Notes: a model not told the origin generated them from the sequence alone. A stretch of 64,000 bases of DNA from Bradyrhizobium monzae (GCF_021458635.1 NZ_JAIRDQ010000005.1:310001-374000), one strand, 5' to 3'. Positions 17,377 through 26,443 are shown, counted from the first letter of the stretch. Numbers and translations are program-made.

Positions 17377-18467
17377 CGAAGACCAATCTTGCACGGACAT
17401 TGCGCGAGCCGGCCGACCTCGTGGCCGCGGACCTCGCGACTGCCACGGCGCTGCCCGCGCTCGAACGCGTCGCCGCGCGCTATGCGGTTGCGATCACGCC
17501 GGCGCTGGTCGAGCTGATCGACAAATCGGATCCCGATGACCCGATCGCGCGGCAGTTCGTTCCGACCGCCGCCGAGCTAGAGATGCAGCCGGGCGAGAAT
17601 GCCGATCCGATCGGCGACCACCCGCATTCGCCGGTATCAGGCATCGTGCATCGTTATCCCGATCGCGTGCTTTTCAAGCTCGTTCACGTCTGTGCGGTAT
17701 ATTGCCGCTTCTGCTTCCGTCGCGAGATGGTCGGACCCGGCAAGGAGAACGCGCTCTCGGACAGCGCCTATCGCGCTGCGATCGATTACATCCGCGCGCA
17801 TAGCGAGATCTGGGAGGTGATCCTGACCGGCGGCGATCCCCTGATGCTGTCGCCGCGCCGGCTGAGCGAGATCATGGCCGATCTGGCCGGCATCGATCAC
17901 GTCAAGATCATCCGCCTTCATACCCGCGTGCCCGTGGCCGATCCCGCGCGGATCAGCGATGACATGGTCACGGCGCTGAAGGTCGAGGGCGCGACCACAT
18001 GGGTGGCACTGCATGCCAATCATGCGCGCGAGCTGGCCCGGCCGGCGCGCGCCGCCTGCGCGCGGCTGGTCGATGCCGGGATTCCCATGGTGAGCCAGTC
18101 CGTGCTGTTGCGCGGCGTCAATGACAACGTCACCGCCCTGTCGGATTTGATGCGGGCTTTCGTCGAATGCCGGATAAAGCCCTATTACCTCCATCACGGC
18201 GATCTCGCGCCAGGCACGGCGCATTTGCGCACGACGCTGGCGCAAGGGCAGGATTTGATGCGGCAATTGCGGGGGCGGGTGTCAGGACTGTGTCAGCCTG
18301 ACTACGTCATCGACATACCCGGCGGCGCCGGCAAGTCGCCGGTCGGACCGAATTATGTGTTGGCGGAGCAAAATACCGCAGCCGACGCACGTGATGCCGC
18401 CCCGGAAACGCGCTATCGTATCGTCGACTATTGCGGCGACGTTCATCTCTATCCGCCCGAGACGTGA
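17373..18467 (+). CDS. epmB: EF-P beta-lysylation protein EpmB (lysine 2,3-aminomutase type)
   Basis: Radical-SAM aminomutase of 364 residues that turns L-lysine into (R)-beta-lysine for EF-P. The iron-sulfur motif is CAVYCRFCF (CxxxCxxC). VILTGGDPLMLSPRRL is the SAM-binding GGD motif. PYYLHHGDLAPGTAHLRT is the PLP and substrate region typical of the family. It overlaps epmA by four bases. No epmC was seen. Confidence 0.96.
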   Translation: MTKTNLARTLREPADLVAADLATATALPALERVAARYAVAITPALVELIDKSDPDDPIARQFVPTAAELEMQPGENADPIGDHPHSPVSGIVHRYPDRVLFKLVHVCAVYCRFCFRREMVGPGKENALSDSAYRAAIDYIRAHSEIWEVILTGGDPLMLSPRRLSEIMADLAGIDHVKIIRLHTRVPVADPARISDDMVTALKVEGATTWVALHANHARELARPARAACARLVDAGIPMVSQSVLLRGVNDNVTALSDLMRAFVECRIKPYYLHHGDLAPGTAHLRTTLAQGQDLMRQLRGRVSGLCQPDYVIDIPGGAGKSPVGPNYVLAEQNTAADARDAAPETRYRIVDYCGDVHLYPPET

Positions 18468-18507
18468 GCGGCCGGAGAACGCCGGTTTGAGGAATGGAGG
18501 AGCGGAT

Positions 18508-18762
18508 ATGAAGAAGATCATGGTGGCAGCATCGCTCGTGGTCTTGCTCGGCGGAGCGGCTGTCGCGCAGACCGGCACCAAGGGGGCATCGACGTCAGGC
18601 GGCGCCACGTCGGGAACGTTGCCGCAGGCGCCTGTCGGTCACCGCCAGCCGCGTGCCGGCGATGTGCCGAACGAGAAGAATCTGAGCGATCCGAACACTC
18701 CCGTGAACAAGGAAGACGCTCTGCTCGACAAGAAGATCAAGAGCATCTGCCGCGGCTGCTAG
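18508..18762 (+). CDS. Small exported hypothetical protein
   Basis: 84 residues: signal peptide MKKIMVAASLVVLLGGAAVA then a Gly/Thr/Ser-rich stretch, and a C-terminal DALLDKKIKSICRGC with two cysteines. GGAGG precedes the ATG. Function unknown. It is convergent with the DAHP synthase gene. Confidence 0.75.
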   Translation: MKKIMVAASLVVLLGGAAVAQTGTKGASTSGGATSGTLPQAPVGHRQPRAGDVPNEKNLSDPNTPVNKEDALLDKKIKSICRGC

Positions 18763-18825
18763 GCCGCAATTGCGGCGCGGTGGGCAGGACGCGAACAGCC
18801 TCGCCCCGCCCACCTGTTGCCCCAC

Positions 18826-19911
18826 TTAAGCGGTGCGCTCGTGCAGCCCGGCGCGCGCGGCGTTGCGCCGGATCTCGACCGCATCGGCGAGCTGCTCGAG
18901 CACGGTTGCCGTCGTTGCCCAGTCAATGCATCCGTCGGTGATGCTCTGACCGTAGACGAGCGGCTTGCCCGGCACCACGTCCTGGCGGCCGGCGACGAGA
19001 TTGCTCTCGATCATCACGCCCATGATGCGGTTCTCGCCGCCCGAGATCTGGCCGGCGATATCGGCCGTGACCAGCGGCTGGTTCTCCGGCTTCTTGCTCG
19101 AATTGGCGTGGCTCGCATCCACCATCACCAGCGGCGCGACACCGGATTTCGCCAGATCGTTGCAAGCCGACGCGATGCTCGCCGCATCGTAGTTCGGCTT
19201 AGCTCCGCCGCGCAGGATGATGTGGCAGTCCTCGTTGCCCGCGGTCGAGGCGATCGCGGAGCGGCCGAGCTTCGTCACCGCCATGAAATGATGCGGATGC
19301 GAGGCCGACTTCACCGCGTCGGCTGCGATGCGCACATTGCCGTCGGTGCCGTTCTTGAACCCGACCGGGCAGGACAGCCCCGAGGCCAGCTCGCGATGGA
19401 TCTGGCTCTCGGTCGTGCGCGCGCCGATTGCAGCCCAGGACACGAGATCGGCGATGTATTGCGGCGTCGTCATGTCCAAAAATTCTGCGCCGGCGGGCAG
19501 GCCCAGATTATTGATGGCCGAGAGCACGTTGCGGGCGAGCCGCAGGCCCTTGTTGATGTCGAAGCTGCCGTCCAGATCCGGGTCGTTGATCAGGCCCTTC
19601 CAGCCGACCGTGGTCCGCGGCTTCTCGAAATAGACCCGCATCACGATCTCGAGCTGGTCGGCCAGATCCTCGCGCAGGGCGGCGAGGCGCTCGGCATATT
19701 CGAGCGCGGCTTTGGGATCATGCACCGAGCAGGGGCCGACGACGACCAGAAGGCGGTCGTCCTGTCCGTTGAGGATGGCATGGATGGCGTTGCGCGCCGC
19801 CATCACCACACGGGTGGCCGTGAGGGTGCGCGGGACCTCCCGCATCGCGTCCTCAGGCGTGCTCAGCTCTTTCAGTTCGCGGATACGAAGATCGTCGGTC
19901 GTGCTCAGCAC
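18826..19911 (-). CDS. aroG: 3-deoxy-7-phosphoheptulonate synthase, type I
   Basis: First step of the shikimate pathway: condenses phosphoenolpyruvate and erythrose 4-phosphate. The 361-residue protein has the class I signatures VVVGPCSVHDPKAALEYAER, YFEKPRTTVGWKGLINDP and DASHANSSKKPENQP. The start is GTG at 19911 with AGGAG seven bases upstream. Upstream lie an aromatic leader peptide and a terminator hairpin, indicating control by transcription attenuation. Which amino acid inhibits the enzyme itself cannot be decided. Confidence 0.96.
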   Translation of the reverse strand: MLSTTDDLRIRELKELSTPEDAMREVPRTLTATRVVMAARNAIHAILNGQDDRLLVVVGPCSVHDPKAALEYAERLAALREDLADQLEIVMRVYFEKPRTTVGWKGLINDPDLDGSFDINKGLRLARNVLSAINNLGLPAGAEFLDMTTPQYIADLVSWAAIGARTTESQIHRELASGLSCPVGFKNGTDGNVRIAADAVKSASHPHHFMAVTKLGRSAIASTAGNEDCHIILRGGAKPNYDAASIASACNDLAKSGVAPLVMVDASHANSSKKPENQPLVTADIAGQISGGENRIMGVMIESNLVAGRQDVVPGKPLVYGQSITDGCIDWATTATVLEQLADAVEIRRNAARAGLHERTA

Positions 19912-19948
19912 GGCGGGCTCCTGTCATGTTGAGAACCTGCCGGCCAAT

Positions 19949-19973
19949 AAAAAAGCCGCCAGGTCTGGCGGCT
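19949..19973 (-). terminator. Attenuator terminator upstream of aroG
   Basis: On the minus strand AGCCGCCA (19973-19966), loop GACC, TGGCGGCT (19961-19954) form a perfect eight-base-pair stem followed by TTTTTT. It lies 25 bases downstream of the leader-peptide stop and 38 bases before the aroG start. Its 5' arm GCCGCCAG is also complementary to CTGGCGGC inside the leader peptide gene (20027-20020), which gives a mutually exclusive antiterminator. Confidence 0.88.
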
Positions 19974-19997
19974 GTTCGGACGTTTGCATCAATACTT

Positions 19998-20078
19998 TCA
20001 GATTGAGCGCGATCCTCCTGCCGCCAGCGAGCTGTCGTAGCTAAAGTACCAATAAAAGCTGGTGGCGACGGTGATCAT
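19998..20078 (-). CDS. Aromatic leader peptide controlling aroG (26 residues)
   Basis: The 26-residue frame begins MITVATSFYWYFSYDSS and ends GSRSI before TGA. Six of the seven codons 8-14 are Phe, Tyr or Trp (F Y W Y F S Y), the pattern of a ribosome-stalling leader. Region 1 (GCCACCAGC, codons 5-7) can pair with region 2 (GCTGGCGGC, 20028-20020; eight of nine bases). Region 2 can pair with region 3, the 5' arm of the terminator. Stalling at the aromatic codons would cover region 1 and free the 2:3 antiterminator; full translation would cover region 2 and allow the 3:4 terminator. A promoter ends six bases before the ATG, so the message is probably leaderless. Confidence 0.85.
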   Translation of the reverse strand: MITVATSFYWYFSYDSSLAAGGSRSI

Positions 20079-20084
20079 GGGGAC

Positions 20085-20113
20085 CATATAGCGTGCCATT
20101 CGCGCGTTGTCAC
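20085..20113 (-). promoter_or_regulatory. Sigma-70-type promoter of the aroG leader
   Basis: GTGACA (20113-20108) and TATATG (20090-20085) are separated by 17 bases, close to the housekeeping consensus. Normal spacing puts the transcription start at about 20078, the A of the leader-peptide ATG. Confidence 0.6.
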
Positions 20114-20144
20114 CCCCCATCGGCTCGGCGGGCGACGAAACTCC

Positions 20145-20723
20145 TCAGGTGTTGCTTTTGCGTGCTGCCAGCGCCATGCCGATCAGGGTGGCGCCGCCGA
20201 ACAGCAGGTTGATGCCGACGAGCACGCCGATGGCCCATTCCGCCGTGCTCGGCAGCCCCGTGATCACCATGAACGAGATAGCGATGTCGACGAGGCCCGA
20301 GATCAGCAGCCACGACCAGCGGCCGCTCAGCTCGCGGCGGTGCTCCAGGGCATACATGATGGTGGTGACGCCCTCGGCGAGGAAGTAGGCGCCGAGCACG
20401 ATGGTCAGCGTCAGCACGGCCTGCATCGGGCGGGCCAACAGCAGCATGCCGGCGAGCACGGCGAGGGCCGCCGAGATCAGCGACCACCAGAAGCCCGGCG
20501 TGGCGCGGGCCCAATAGGTCACGATCAATCCGCCGATACCGCTGACCAGGAACATCCAGCCGAGAAAGATCGTGATGGCAAGGCTGGCGAGCGGCGGCAG
20601 GATCAGCGCCGCCACGCCGAGAACAGCAAGCAAAATGCCTTCGAACAGAAAGGCCTTCCAATGCGCCTTCACCGCATGGCTCATCGCGGATTGCAGCCGT
20701 GAAAATTGTTCGGGCGAAGTCAT
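20145..20723 (-). CDS. HdeD family membrane protein (DUF308)
   Basis: 192 residues with six predicted membrane helices in the paired DUF308 pattern (GILLAVLGVAALILPPLAS, FLGWMFLVSGIGGLIVTYW, and so on). HdeD in Escherichia coli is linked to acid resistance; the role here is not known. CCGGAG lies before ATG 20723. The frame continues to 20774 without family content. Confidence 0.9.
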   Translation of the reverse strand: MTSPEQFSRLQSAMSHAVKAHWKAFLFEGILLAVLGVAALILPPLASLAITIFLGWMFLVSGIGGLIVTYWARATPGFWWSLISAALAVLAGMLLLARPMQAVLTLTIVLGAYFLAEGVTTIMYALEHRRELSGRWSWLLISGLVDIAISFMVITGLPSTAEWAIGVLVGINLLFGGATLIGMALAARKSNT

Positions 20724-20792
20724 CGGCAAGCTCCGGATCGAAAGATGTGCGATCAATCTAGTACGCGCACTCAACGCTTGCCATCCCGCGGA

Positions 20793-21833
20793 TCAACCGC
20801 CGCCGTGCGCCGACGAAAAACCCTCGCCACTGGTGCGGATGCGGTTGCGGCCGAGAACGTAGATCGCGGTTGTGACGACCAGCAGCGCAAGGCCGAGCAG
20901 GATCGAGACGAAGCCGATCGGGATGAGGGCTAGCGTCAGATTGCGCTCGGGGTTGATGAGCCAGTGGTGGATCGAGGTCAGCACGAAGGCGAGGCCGAGG
21001 AAACCAACACCGCCGCCGGCGAGCCACAGCGCCCACATCCGGCGCAGCTGGCTGAGCCGCTCCCGCGCGGTATCTGTGCGGGGCGCATGGTGGCGCGCGA
21101 CGCGCCGCACCAGGCGCATGGCGAAGGCGATCGAGCTGAAGCCGATCAGCAGGCTCGCGGCGCCCAGCCACATCCGCAAGGTGGGATCGAGATCCGGCAT
21201 GCGCTGAAGCGTGAGCAGTGGGAAGTCGAAGGCGGAATGCAGGGCGAGCGGGCCTGCGAAGATCAATAGGCGGCTTGAGAGGCGGGACCAGTCGCGATGA
21301 TGGCGGTTCGCGCCCAGCGCCGTGCCGGCGCGCGCGATCGTCAGATAGGCGCCTGCGATGATGCCAAGCGCGCCGTGGAACGGCACGGTGAGCACGCTGC
21401 GCAGGGCCGCAAGCGACCGCCACATCTCTGCATGTTGCACCAGATAGGCGAGGTTTTCGTAGGCCGCGAAGCCAAGGCCGACGGCGGCGCCATAGACCAC
21501 GGTGTCCATGGGGTTGACGAAGGTCCGCCGCTTGGTCGAGGAGACCAGCACGATGGCGATCACCTTCACCGCCTCCTCGGGCACCGCGACGCCGAAGACC
21601 GAATGCATGGCGAGCGCCGCCCAGGGATTGTCGGGCGCTGCGACCATCTTGGCGAAGGGGGCACGGGCGAGACCCAGCAGCGAGATGCTGGCCGCGCCAA
21701 GCAGGAATGCGGTCCAGACCTGGGCCGGGGGACCTGGGCGTTCCTCGGCGGCAATGACAAGCCACAGCATCAGCAGCGCCGGGGCGATGGCGGCCGTTCC
21801 GATGACGGTGGGTAACGCTTCAATCAGATACAT
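20793..21833 (-). CDS. PrsW-family intramembrane metalloprotease
   Basis: 346 residues with many membrane spans. The PrsW/CAAX-like signatures are in order: VPEEAVKVIAIVLV (catalytic EExxK), FAAYENLAYL (ExxxY-type), VPFHGALGIIAGAYL and LALHSAFDFPLL, which supply the metal-binding histidines. PrsW enzymes cut membrane anti-sigma factors; the target here is unknown. It lies upstream of hdeD in the same direction with a gap of about 70 bases. Confidence 0.9.
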   Translation of the reverse strand: MYLIEALPTVIGTAAIAPALLMLWLVIAAEERPGPPAQVWTAFLLGAASISLLGLARAPFAKMVAAPDNPWAALAMHSVFGVAVPEEAVKVIAIVLVSSTKRRTFVNPMDTVVYGAAVGLGFAAYENLAYLVQHAEMWRSLAALRSVLTVPFHGALGIIAGAYLTIARAGTALGANRHHRDWSRLSSRLLIFAGPLALHSAFDFPLLTLQRMPDLDPTLRMWLGAASLLIGFSSIAFAMRLVRRVARHHAPRTDTARERLSQLRRMWALWLAGGGVGFLGLAFVLTSIHHWLINPERNLTLALIPIGFVSILLGLALLVVTTAIYVLGRNRIRTSGEGFSSAHGGG

Positions 21834-22226
21834 CGGCGCCGAAAGTAGGTTCCCTTGGTCCGCTTATCCACGTGTCCCGATGCGACCATCTGTCATGCGC
21901 TTGCTGTCCCGTTGCTTAACACGCCCGACAGCTGGCGTTCATCAGGACCGCAAAGTGTAGAATAGGAGCGCAATCAATTGCATGACAGAACCACCTCGTC
22001 GTCGACTGTAACGGCTGCGCGCCTGTCAAAGAATCGCGATTGGTAAGTCAGATCAAGGCGATGTGCAGGTTTCTTCGATTCACGATGCACGTGCGCGGGC
22101 GGCGAGTCCAGAGCCGGGATGAGACCCGTTCGAACGACACGCCTCCGGCGTCTCACATCGAGCCCTGCTTGCTCCGGTTCGAATCGCGGGCTCCTGACAG
22201 ACGGTCCTAGCCTGCGCTTTCCGCCC
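21834..22226. other. Gene-free interval
   Basis: Almost 400 bases with no frame that looks coding. Long frames on both strands here are Arg/Ser-rich shadows without starts or ribosome sites. I see no RNA gene or repeat. Confidence 0.4.
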
Positions 22227-22481
22227 TCAGTGGGTGGTGAAGGGCGGTGGAGCGTCGGGCGTGATGTCGAAGGCTCCAAGGTGGAATTCCTCGCCGACGG
22301 CCTCTGGCTCGGAATGGTGGGCGAGCAGCGTGAAGGCTGCTTGCGGGTACTGCTTCCAGATATCGAGATCGCCGGCCGTAATCGTGAGCCAGCCGAACGT
22401 GTACATGTAGCGTCCGGGCTCGGTGACCCGGCCAACCCTGTCCCAGGTGATCTTATCAACCGTGATCTTGTCGACTGCCAT
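22227..22481 (-). CDS. Small conserved hypothetical protein
   Basis: 84 residues, soluble, rich in aromatic residues (RYMYTFGWLTITAGDLDIW, then QYPQAAFTLLAHH). The ATG at 22481 is preceded by CGGGGGA. The start contains a short direct repeat (VDKITVDKIT). Function unknown. Confidence 0.72.
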   Translation of the reverse strand: MAVDKITVDKITWDRVGRVTEPGRYMYTFGWLTITAGDLDIWKQYPQAAFTLLAHHSEPEAVGEEFHLGAFDITPDAPPPFTTH

Positions 22482-22611
22482 CCGGTCCCCCGATCGCAAG
22501 TCTGCAAATGAAAAGTCTACAAATGAAGCCCGGCACGCGGCGCAGACCTTCAAAAACTGATCCCGCAATGGGGCCGCGATAGGGCAGCAATACGGATTGG
22601 TTGGGCCGGCT

Positions 22612-23238
22612 TCAGACCGGCTGCGGCATGGCCTGACGCACGACCAGGCGGACGAGGTCGTCCCGCTGCTGCTTCTCGGTGAACTTTACCGCAAAGCCGT
22701 TGTCGAACTTGCGGATGACGCGTCCAACGCAGGCGCCGACCGCAAGCGGTGTCCCGATCAGCGGGTCGTATTCGCTGGAGATCGCGACGCCGGCCGTGGA
22801 GACGTCGATAATGAAGCAGGGATGGGTGCTGCCGTCGGCAACCGTCAGGAATGTGTGCGATGCCTGCGGGACGAAGCGGCCGTCACGGCGCAGTTCCTGG
22901 ATGCTGTCGTCCTTCTGCTTCTTCTCGAGCCAGGTCAGCTTTTCCGACATCCAGGCGCGGCGGGCCCGGGTCATGTCGAGCTCCATCAGGAAGCCCGATT
23001 TCAGCGTTGCGCTGATGGTGCACTGGAATTCGCCGAAATCCTGGAAATACGAGGTTACGCGCTCGCCGATCTTGCCGACGACCGGCACGTCCACGATCAT
23101 GCGGAAGGGCGAGACGCGCTTGGTGCGGCAGGCGAAGTTTCGGAGCTTGCCATCGCAGTCGTACCAGCGATGCAGCGAATAGCTGCCGCTCACGGTCACT
23201 TCCACTGCACGCTGCCTGAGGAACTCTGCGACGGACAT
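22612..23238 (-). CDS. PilZ-domain protein
   Basis: 208 residues with two related halves. The C-terminal half is a PilZ-like barrel: LRRDGRFVPQ stands in for RxxxR and CFIIDVSTAGVAISSE for the D/NxSxxG motif of cyclic-di-GMP binding. The N-terminal half (RNFACRTKRVSPFRM and following) looks like a degenerate PilZ/YcgR-like barrel. It may couple c-di-GMP to motility or polysaccharide production. Confidence 0.83.
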   Translation of the reverse strand: MSVAEFLRQRAVEVTVSGSYSLHRWYDCDGKLRNFACRTKRVSPFRMIVDVPVVGKIGERVTSYFQDFGEFQCTISATLKSGFLMELDMTRARRAWMSEKLTWLEKKQKDDSIQELRRDGRFVPQASHTFLTVADGSTHPCFIIDVSTAGVAISSEYDPLIGTPLAVGACVGRVIRKFDNGFAVKFTEKQQRDDLVRLVVRQAMPQPV

Positions 23239-23400
23239 GGGTGCCAGATCGTGTTTCTGATTGTTTCCGTAATTCCACGGTAGCGATCAAATTCTAAACA
23301 AATGATACCGGCACTCAGGAGCAGGGGTAAATTTCCGGTAAACAGGCCGGTAGTGTGCCGGGATAAGCGGCAAAACGTCCCGGTTATCGGGCGCGCTGAT

Positions 23401-23634
23401 TCACAACCGCGTCATTGCGACCGCGGCCGCTTCAGCCGTTCCGGCACTTGACGATGATGCCGTCTGCGAGGCGTCATCGAGGGTCCAATTGCCGAGCAGC
23501 GTGATGATCGCCTCGCGCCGGTACTGGTGCCGCTCGTGCCTGGAGGTTTGCCGATAATCGATGCCGTCCCGTCGTGCCAGCGCGCGCGACACGATCGCGA
23601 TCTGTCGCAGCTTCGCCTGCTCCAAGGAGCTCAT
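23401..23634 (-). CDS. Small hypothetical protein
   Basis: 77 residues with a basic helical N-terminus (LEQAKLRQIAIVSRALARRD) and an Ala/Ser-rich C-terminus. No signal or domain is recognised. It is supported by its codon pattern and isolated position only. Confidence 0.5.
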   Translation of the reverse strand: MSSLEQAKLRQIAIVSRALARRDGIDYRQTSRHERHQYRREAIITLLGNWTLDDASQTASSSSAGTAEAAAVAMTRL

Positions 23635-23706
23635 GTCTCACCGCGTGGCAACGCCACCTGCTGTTGGAGGGCGGGGTCTGTGAATCGGGCGCGTAGAACC
23701 TAGCTC

Positions 23707-24307
23707 GACCGGCTTACGGAGACCTGACGCGGGTTTGTTGGCCCGAACTGAACGGCGGCATCCAGGCGGCGAGCCAACCGGGGACGAAGTCCCGCAACGA
23801 CACGAGCAGCGCGAACCCTCCGAACAGGGAGACGAAGCCTTTGACGATCCCGGGCCCGATCGCTCCCGGCTCCGAACCGGATCCCGATCGTTGCGAGCGC
23901 GCTTTCGATGCGCTCGCCGTCGGTCAGGAAGATGAACGCCCCGAGGTAAAACGGCACGCGCGATTGCAAAAAGGACGCGATTATGGCTGCCAGGACGGCG
24001 CAGCCATAAGCGTCGCGAACAATGCCCAGCCGCTCATGCGCGACGGCACCGTTGCCTTGGCGGCTTGGCGCTGCGGCGCCGATCTGCCGCGCGCCATGTG
24101 CTCCAGCATTTTGGCGCGTCGGTCCGGCGAGTACGGCGCCGTGCGCTGCATCCAGGCCGGGGGCGTGGTCACAGCTGGCGGGGCGCCGGACGGACCGTGC
24201 GCTGTGGATTTGCGTTGCTCCATGGGCCGAAGCTGGTCCTTCAAGACGTGACGCCATCGCGGTCGGCGAGGCGGTTCCTTCGGACATTGGTCGGGGTTGA
24301 GGGCCAA
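23707..24307 (-). pseudogene. Possible frameshifted membrane-protein gene
   Basis: Three consecutive protein-like stretches lie in two frames. MSGWALFATLMAA (about 24040-24005) is in one frame. LAAIIASFLQSRVPFYLGAF and the following FLTDGERIESALATIG (to about 23885) are in a second. VKGFVSLFGGFALLVSLRDF to the stop at 23707 returns to the first. Joined, they would give a protein with three hydrophobic spans, but one frameshift each way and two in-frame stops interrupt it. Decay or sequencing error could explain this. The family is unknown. Confidence 0.3.
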
Positions 24308-24427
24308 GGAGGTTCATGCCGGGAGGACGGATTCTGCCGGCGCATCGCCCGGCTTACCAAGCGATCATCCCCAGCCTGGAGGCGTCATATCAAAAAGTTG
24401 CTATTCTGCATCTGATTGTATCTATCG

Positions 24428-26443
24428 ATGAATGCGGCTAGTGCAGGGGCAATGAAGCCGTCCGAACATTATCGTCCAGATATTGACGGGTTGCGCGCTG
24501 TCTCGATCCTGCTGGTGGTCGGCTATCACATGCATCCTTGGATGCTGCCAGGCGGCTTCGTCGGCGTCGACGTGTTCTTCGTCATCTCCGGCTTTCTGAT
24601 CACGCGAATCCTGCTCACGCCCGGCAGCATACCGCTTGCGACATTCTATGCACGGCGGATTAAGCGGATCTTTCCGGCGCTGATCGCCGTTCTCGTGGCC
24701 ACCTATGCAATTGGATGGTTTGTCTTGCTGCCCCAGCCTTTTCGTCTGCTGGGAGAGAACATCGTTGCCAGCGCGCTATTCGCTTCGAACCTGTTCCAAC
24801 TCGGGCAGGTCGGTTATTTCGCGTCGCTAGCCGCGGAAAATCCGCTGATTCATCTCTGGTCGCTCGGCGTCGAGGAGCAGTTTTATATCTTCTGGCCGCT
24901 GGGGCTCGTCCTGCTGCGGCGTTCGCCTTATCGTCGACGGTACATCCTCGGCGCGATTCTGTTGTCGCTCGTCGCCAGCGTGGTTCTTGCCAGGGCGAAC
25001 CTGAACTGGGGCTTCTACGCGCCGATGCCACGCGCCTGGGAATTGCTGATCGGCGGGCTGCTGGCCGAAGCCAATCTCGTCAGGAAAAGCGGGAGCAATT
25101 TCCTCGGAGCCATCGGCCTTGGCGCAATCGTGGCGTCCGGACTGCTGTTCGACCGATCGATGCCTTTTCCGGGCGCGCTGGCGCTCGTCCCCGTCCTCGG
25201 CGCCGCGCTCGTCATCGCGTCGCCGAGTGCCGTGACCAACCGCATGCTGCTGTCGAGCCGGCCTGCCGTTCAGCTTGGGCTCGTCAGCTACCCGCTCTAC
25301 CTCTGGCACTGGCCGCTATTGGCCTATCTCGGAATCCTGCGGCACGGGGTACCGAACTTCATCGAGATATGGGCCGCAGTCCTTGCCGCGGGCGTACTGT
25401 CGATCCTGACCTATCGCTTCATCGAATTGCCCGTCTGCCATCGGCGCAATGTGGCGCCGGTTTTGTCGATTGCGCTAGCGTCCATTGGCGCGATCGGTCT
25501 GGTGACGATCGCTTCGGCCGGCTTCCTCTGGCGATTTCCGCCGGAGTTGCAGGCGATTGCGGCCGTCAACACCGAGGACAATCCGGCCTTCAGGGACCAC
25601 TGCTTTCTCGAGGCGCCGGGGAGCAGTTTCGACGCAAGCTGTGTCGAACCGGGCGACAGGCCACTGGTTCTGCTATGGGGCGATTCCAACGCCGCGGCGC
25701 TCTATCCGGCCGTGAGCGACGCCGCCAGGCAAAGCTCGTTCCGGGTGGCACGCTTCACGGCGCCAGGCTGCGCGCCGATCCTCGATGCGGGGCGGAGCGC
25801 CTCGTGTGCGGAAGCCAACGGCAAGGCCTTCGCGCTGATCGCGGCGCGGCGCCCGGACATCGTCGTGCTCCACGCAATGTGGGGCTTTGACAACGACCTG
25901 AAGAAATTGGCCAGCACCATTGTCGCGCTTCGAGGCGCCGGCGTCCAACGTGTGGTCGTTCTCGGGCCGCCGCCGGTGTGGAAGCGCACGCTTCCGCACG
26001 CGATCATCAACCATTATCGCTTTGCACACGAACTACCGGAGCGGCTTGCGGCCGGCGTGTCGGGCCCGGCCGAGGACGAATTGATGGCGAATTTCAGCAG
26101 ATCCGCCGGCGTCGATTTCGTGTCGCTGCGGAAGGTGCTCTGTGACGAGCGGCAATGCCTTATCCGGACGCCTGCCGGCGAGGTGATCGCAACGGATACG
26201 ATTCATCTGTCGCCGGGTGGGGCGAAGCTGGTCATCGACGTCATAGGCCGGGACCTGTTTCACGGCCCGGAGCACCAGCAAGACCAGCGCGCCAACGGCC
26301 AGGGCGAGCTTGATCACTTTCCAGGTCAAGCTGTCCCACTCGATCTCCAATCCGAGCCTTGGCAATGCGCGCCGCATCGCGCGTGTCGCGAGCGCTTCGA
26401 CGATAACGAACGCAAGGGCAATGCCCGCGATGAGAGACCATGA
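24428..26443 (+). CDS. Acyltransferase-3 fused to SGNH domain (OafA-like)
   Basis: Membrane O-acetyltransferase of 671 residues for surface polysaccharide. The N-terminal ten-span acyltransferase-3 domain shows YRPDIDGLRAVSILLVVGYH, GFVGVDVFFVISGFLI, FYARRIKRIFPAL and HLWSLGVEEQFYIFWPL. The SGNH domain holds LLWGDSNAAALYPA and the catalytic DTIHLSPGGAKL. The last 60 or so residues after IGRDLFH are hydrophilic, unlike the family, and overlap a minus-strand frame with membrane-helix character, so the original stop may have been lost. Starts at 24428 or 24452 are both possible. Confidence 0.9.
   Translation: MNAASAGAMKPSEHYRPDIDGLRAVSILLVVGYHMHPWMLPGGFVGVDVFFVISGFLITRILLTPGSIPLATFYARRIKRIFPALIAVLVATYAIGWFVLLPQPFRLLGENIVASALFASNLFQLGQVGYFASLAAENPLIHLWSLGVEEQFYIFWPLGLVLLRRSPYRRRYILGAILLSLVASVVLARANLNWGFYAPMPRAWELLIGGLLAEANLVRKSGSNFLGAIGLGAIVASGLLFDRSMPFPGALALVPVLGAALVIASPSAVTNRMLLSSRPAVQLGLVSYPLYLWHWPLLAYLGILRHGVPNFIEIWAAVLAAGVLSILTYRFIELPVCHRRNVAPVLSIALASIGAIGLVTIASAGFLWRFPPELQAIAAVNTEDNPAFRDHCFLEAPGSSFDASCVEPGDRPLVLLWGDSNAAALYPAVSDAARQSSFRVARFTAPGCAPILDAGRSASCAEANGKAFALIAARRPDIVVLHAMWGFDNDLKKLASTIVALRGAGVQRVVVLGPPPVWKRTLPHAIINHYRFAHELPERLAAGVSGPAEDELMANFSRSAGVDFVSLRKVLCDERQCLIRTPAGEVIATDTIHLSPGGAKLVIDVIGRDLFHGPEHQQDQRANGQGELDHFPGQAVPLDLQSEPWQCAPHRACRERFDDNERKGNARDERP

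Noticed and set aside
22130..22220. GGTTCGAATC-like T-loop near 22183
   Set aside because: The flanks do not form acceptor, D or anticodon stems, so it is not a tRNA.
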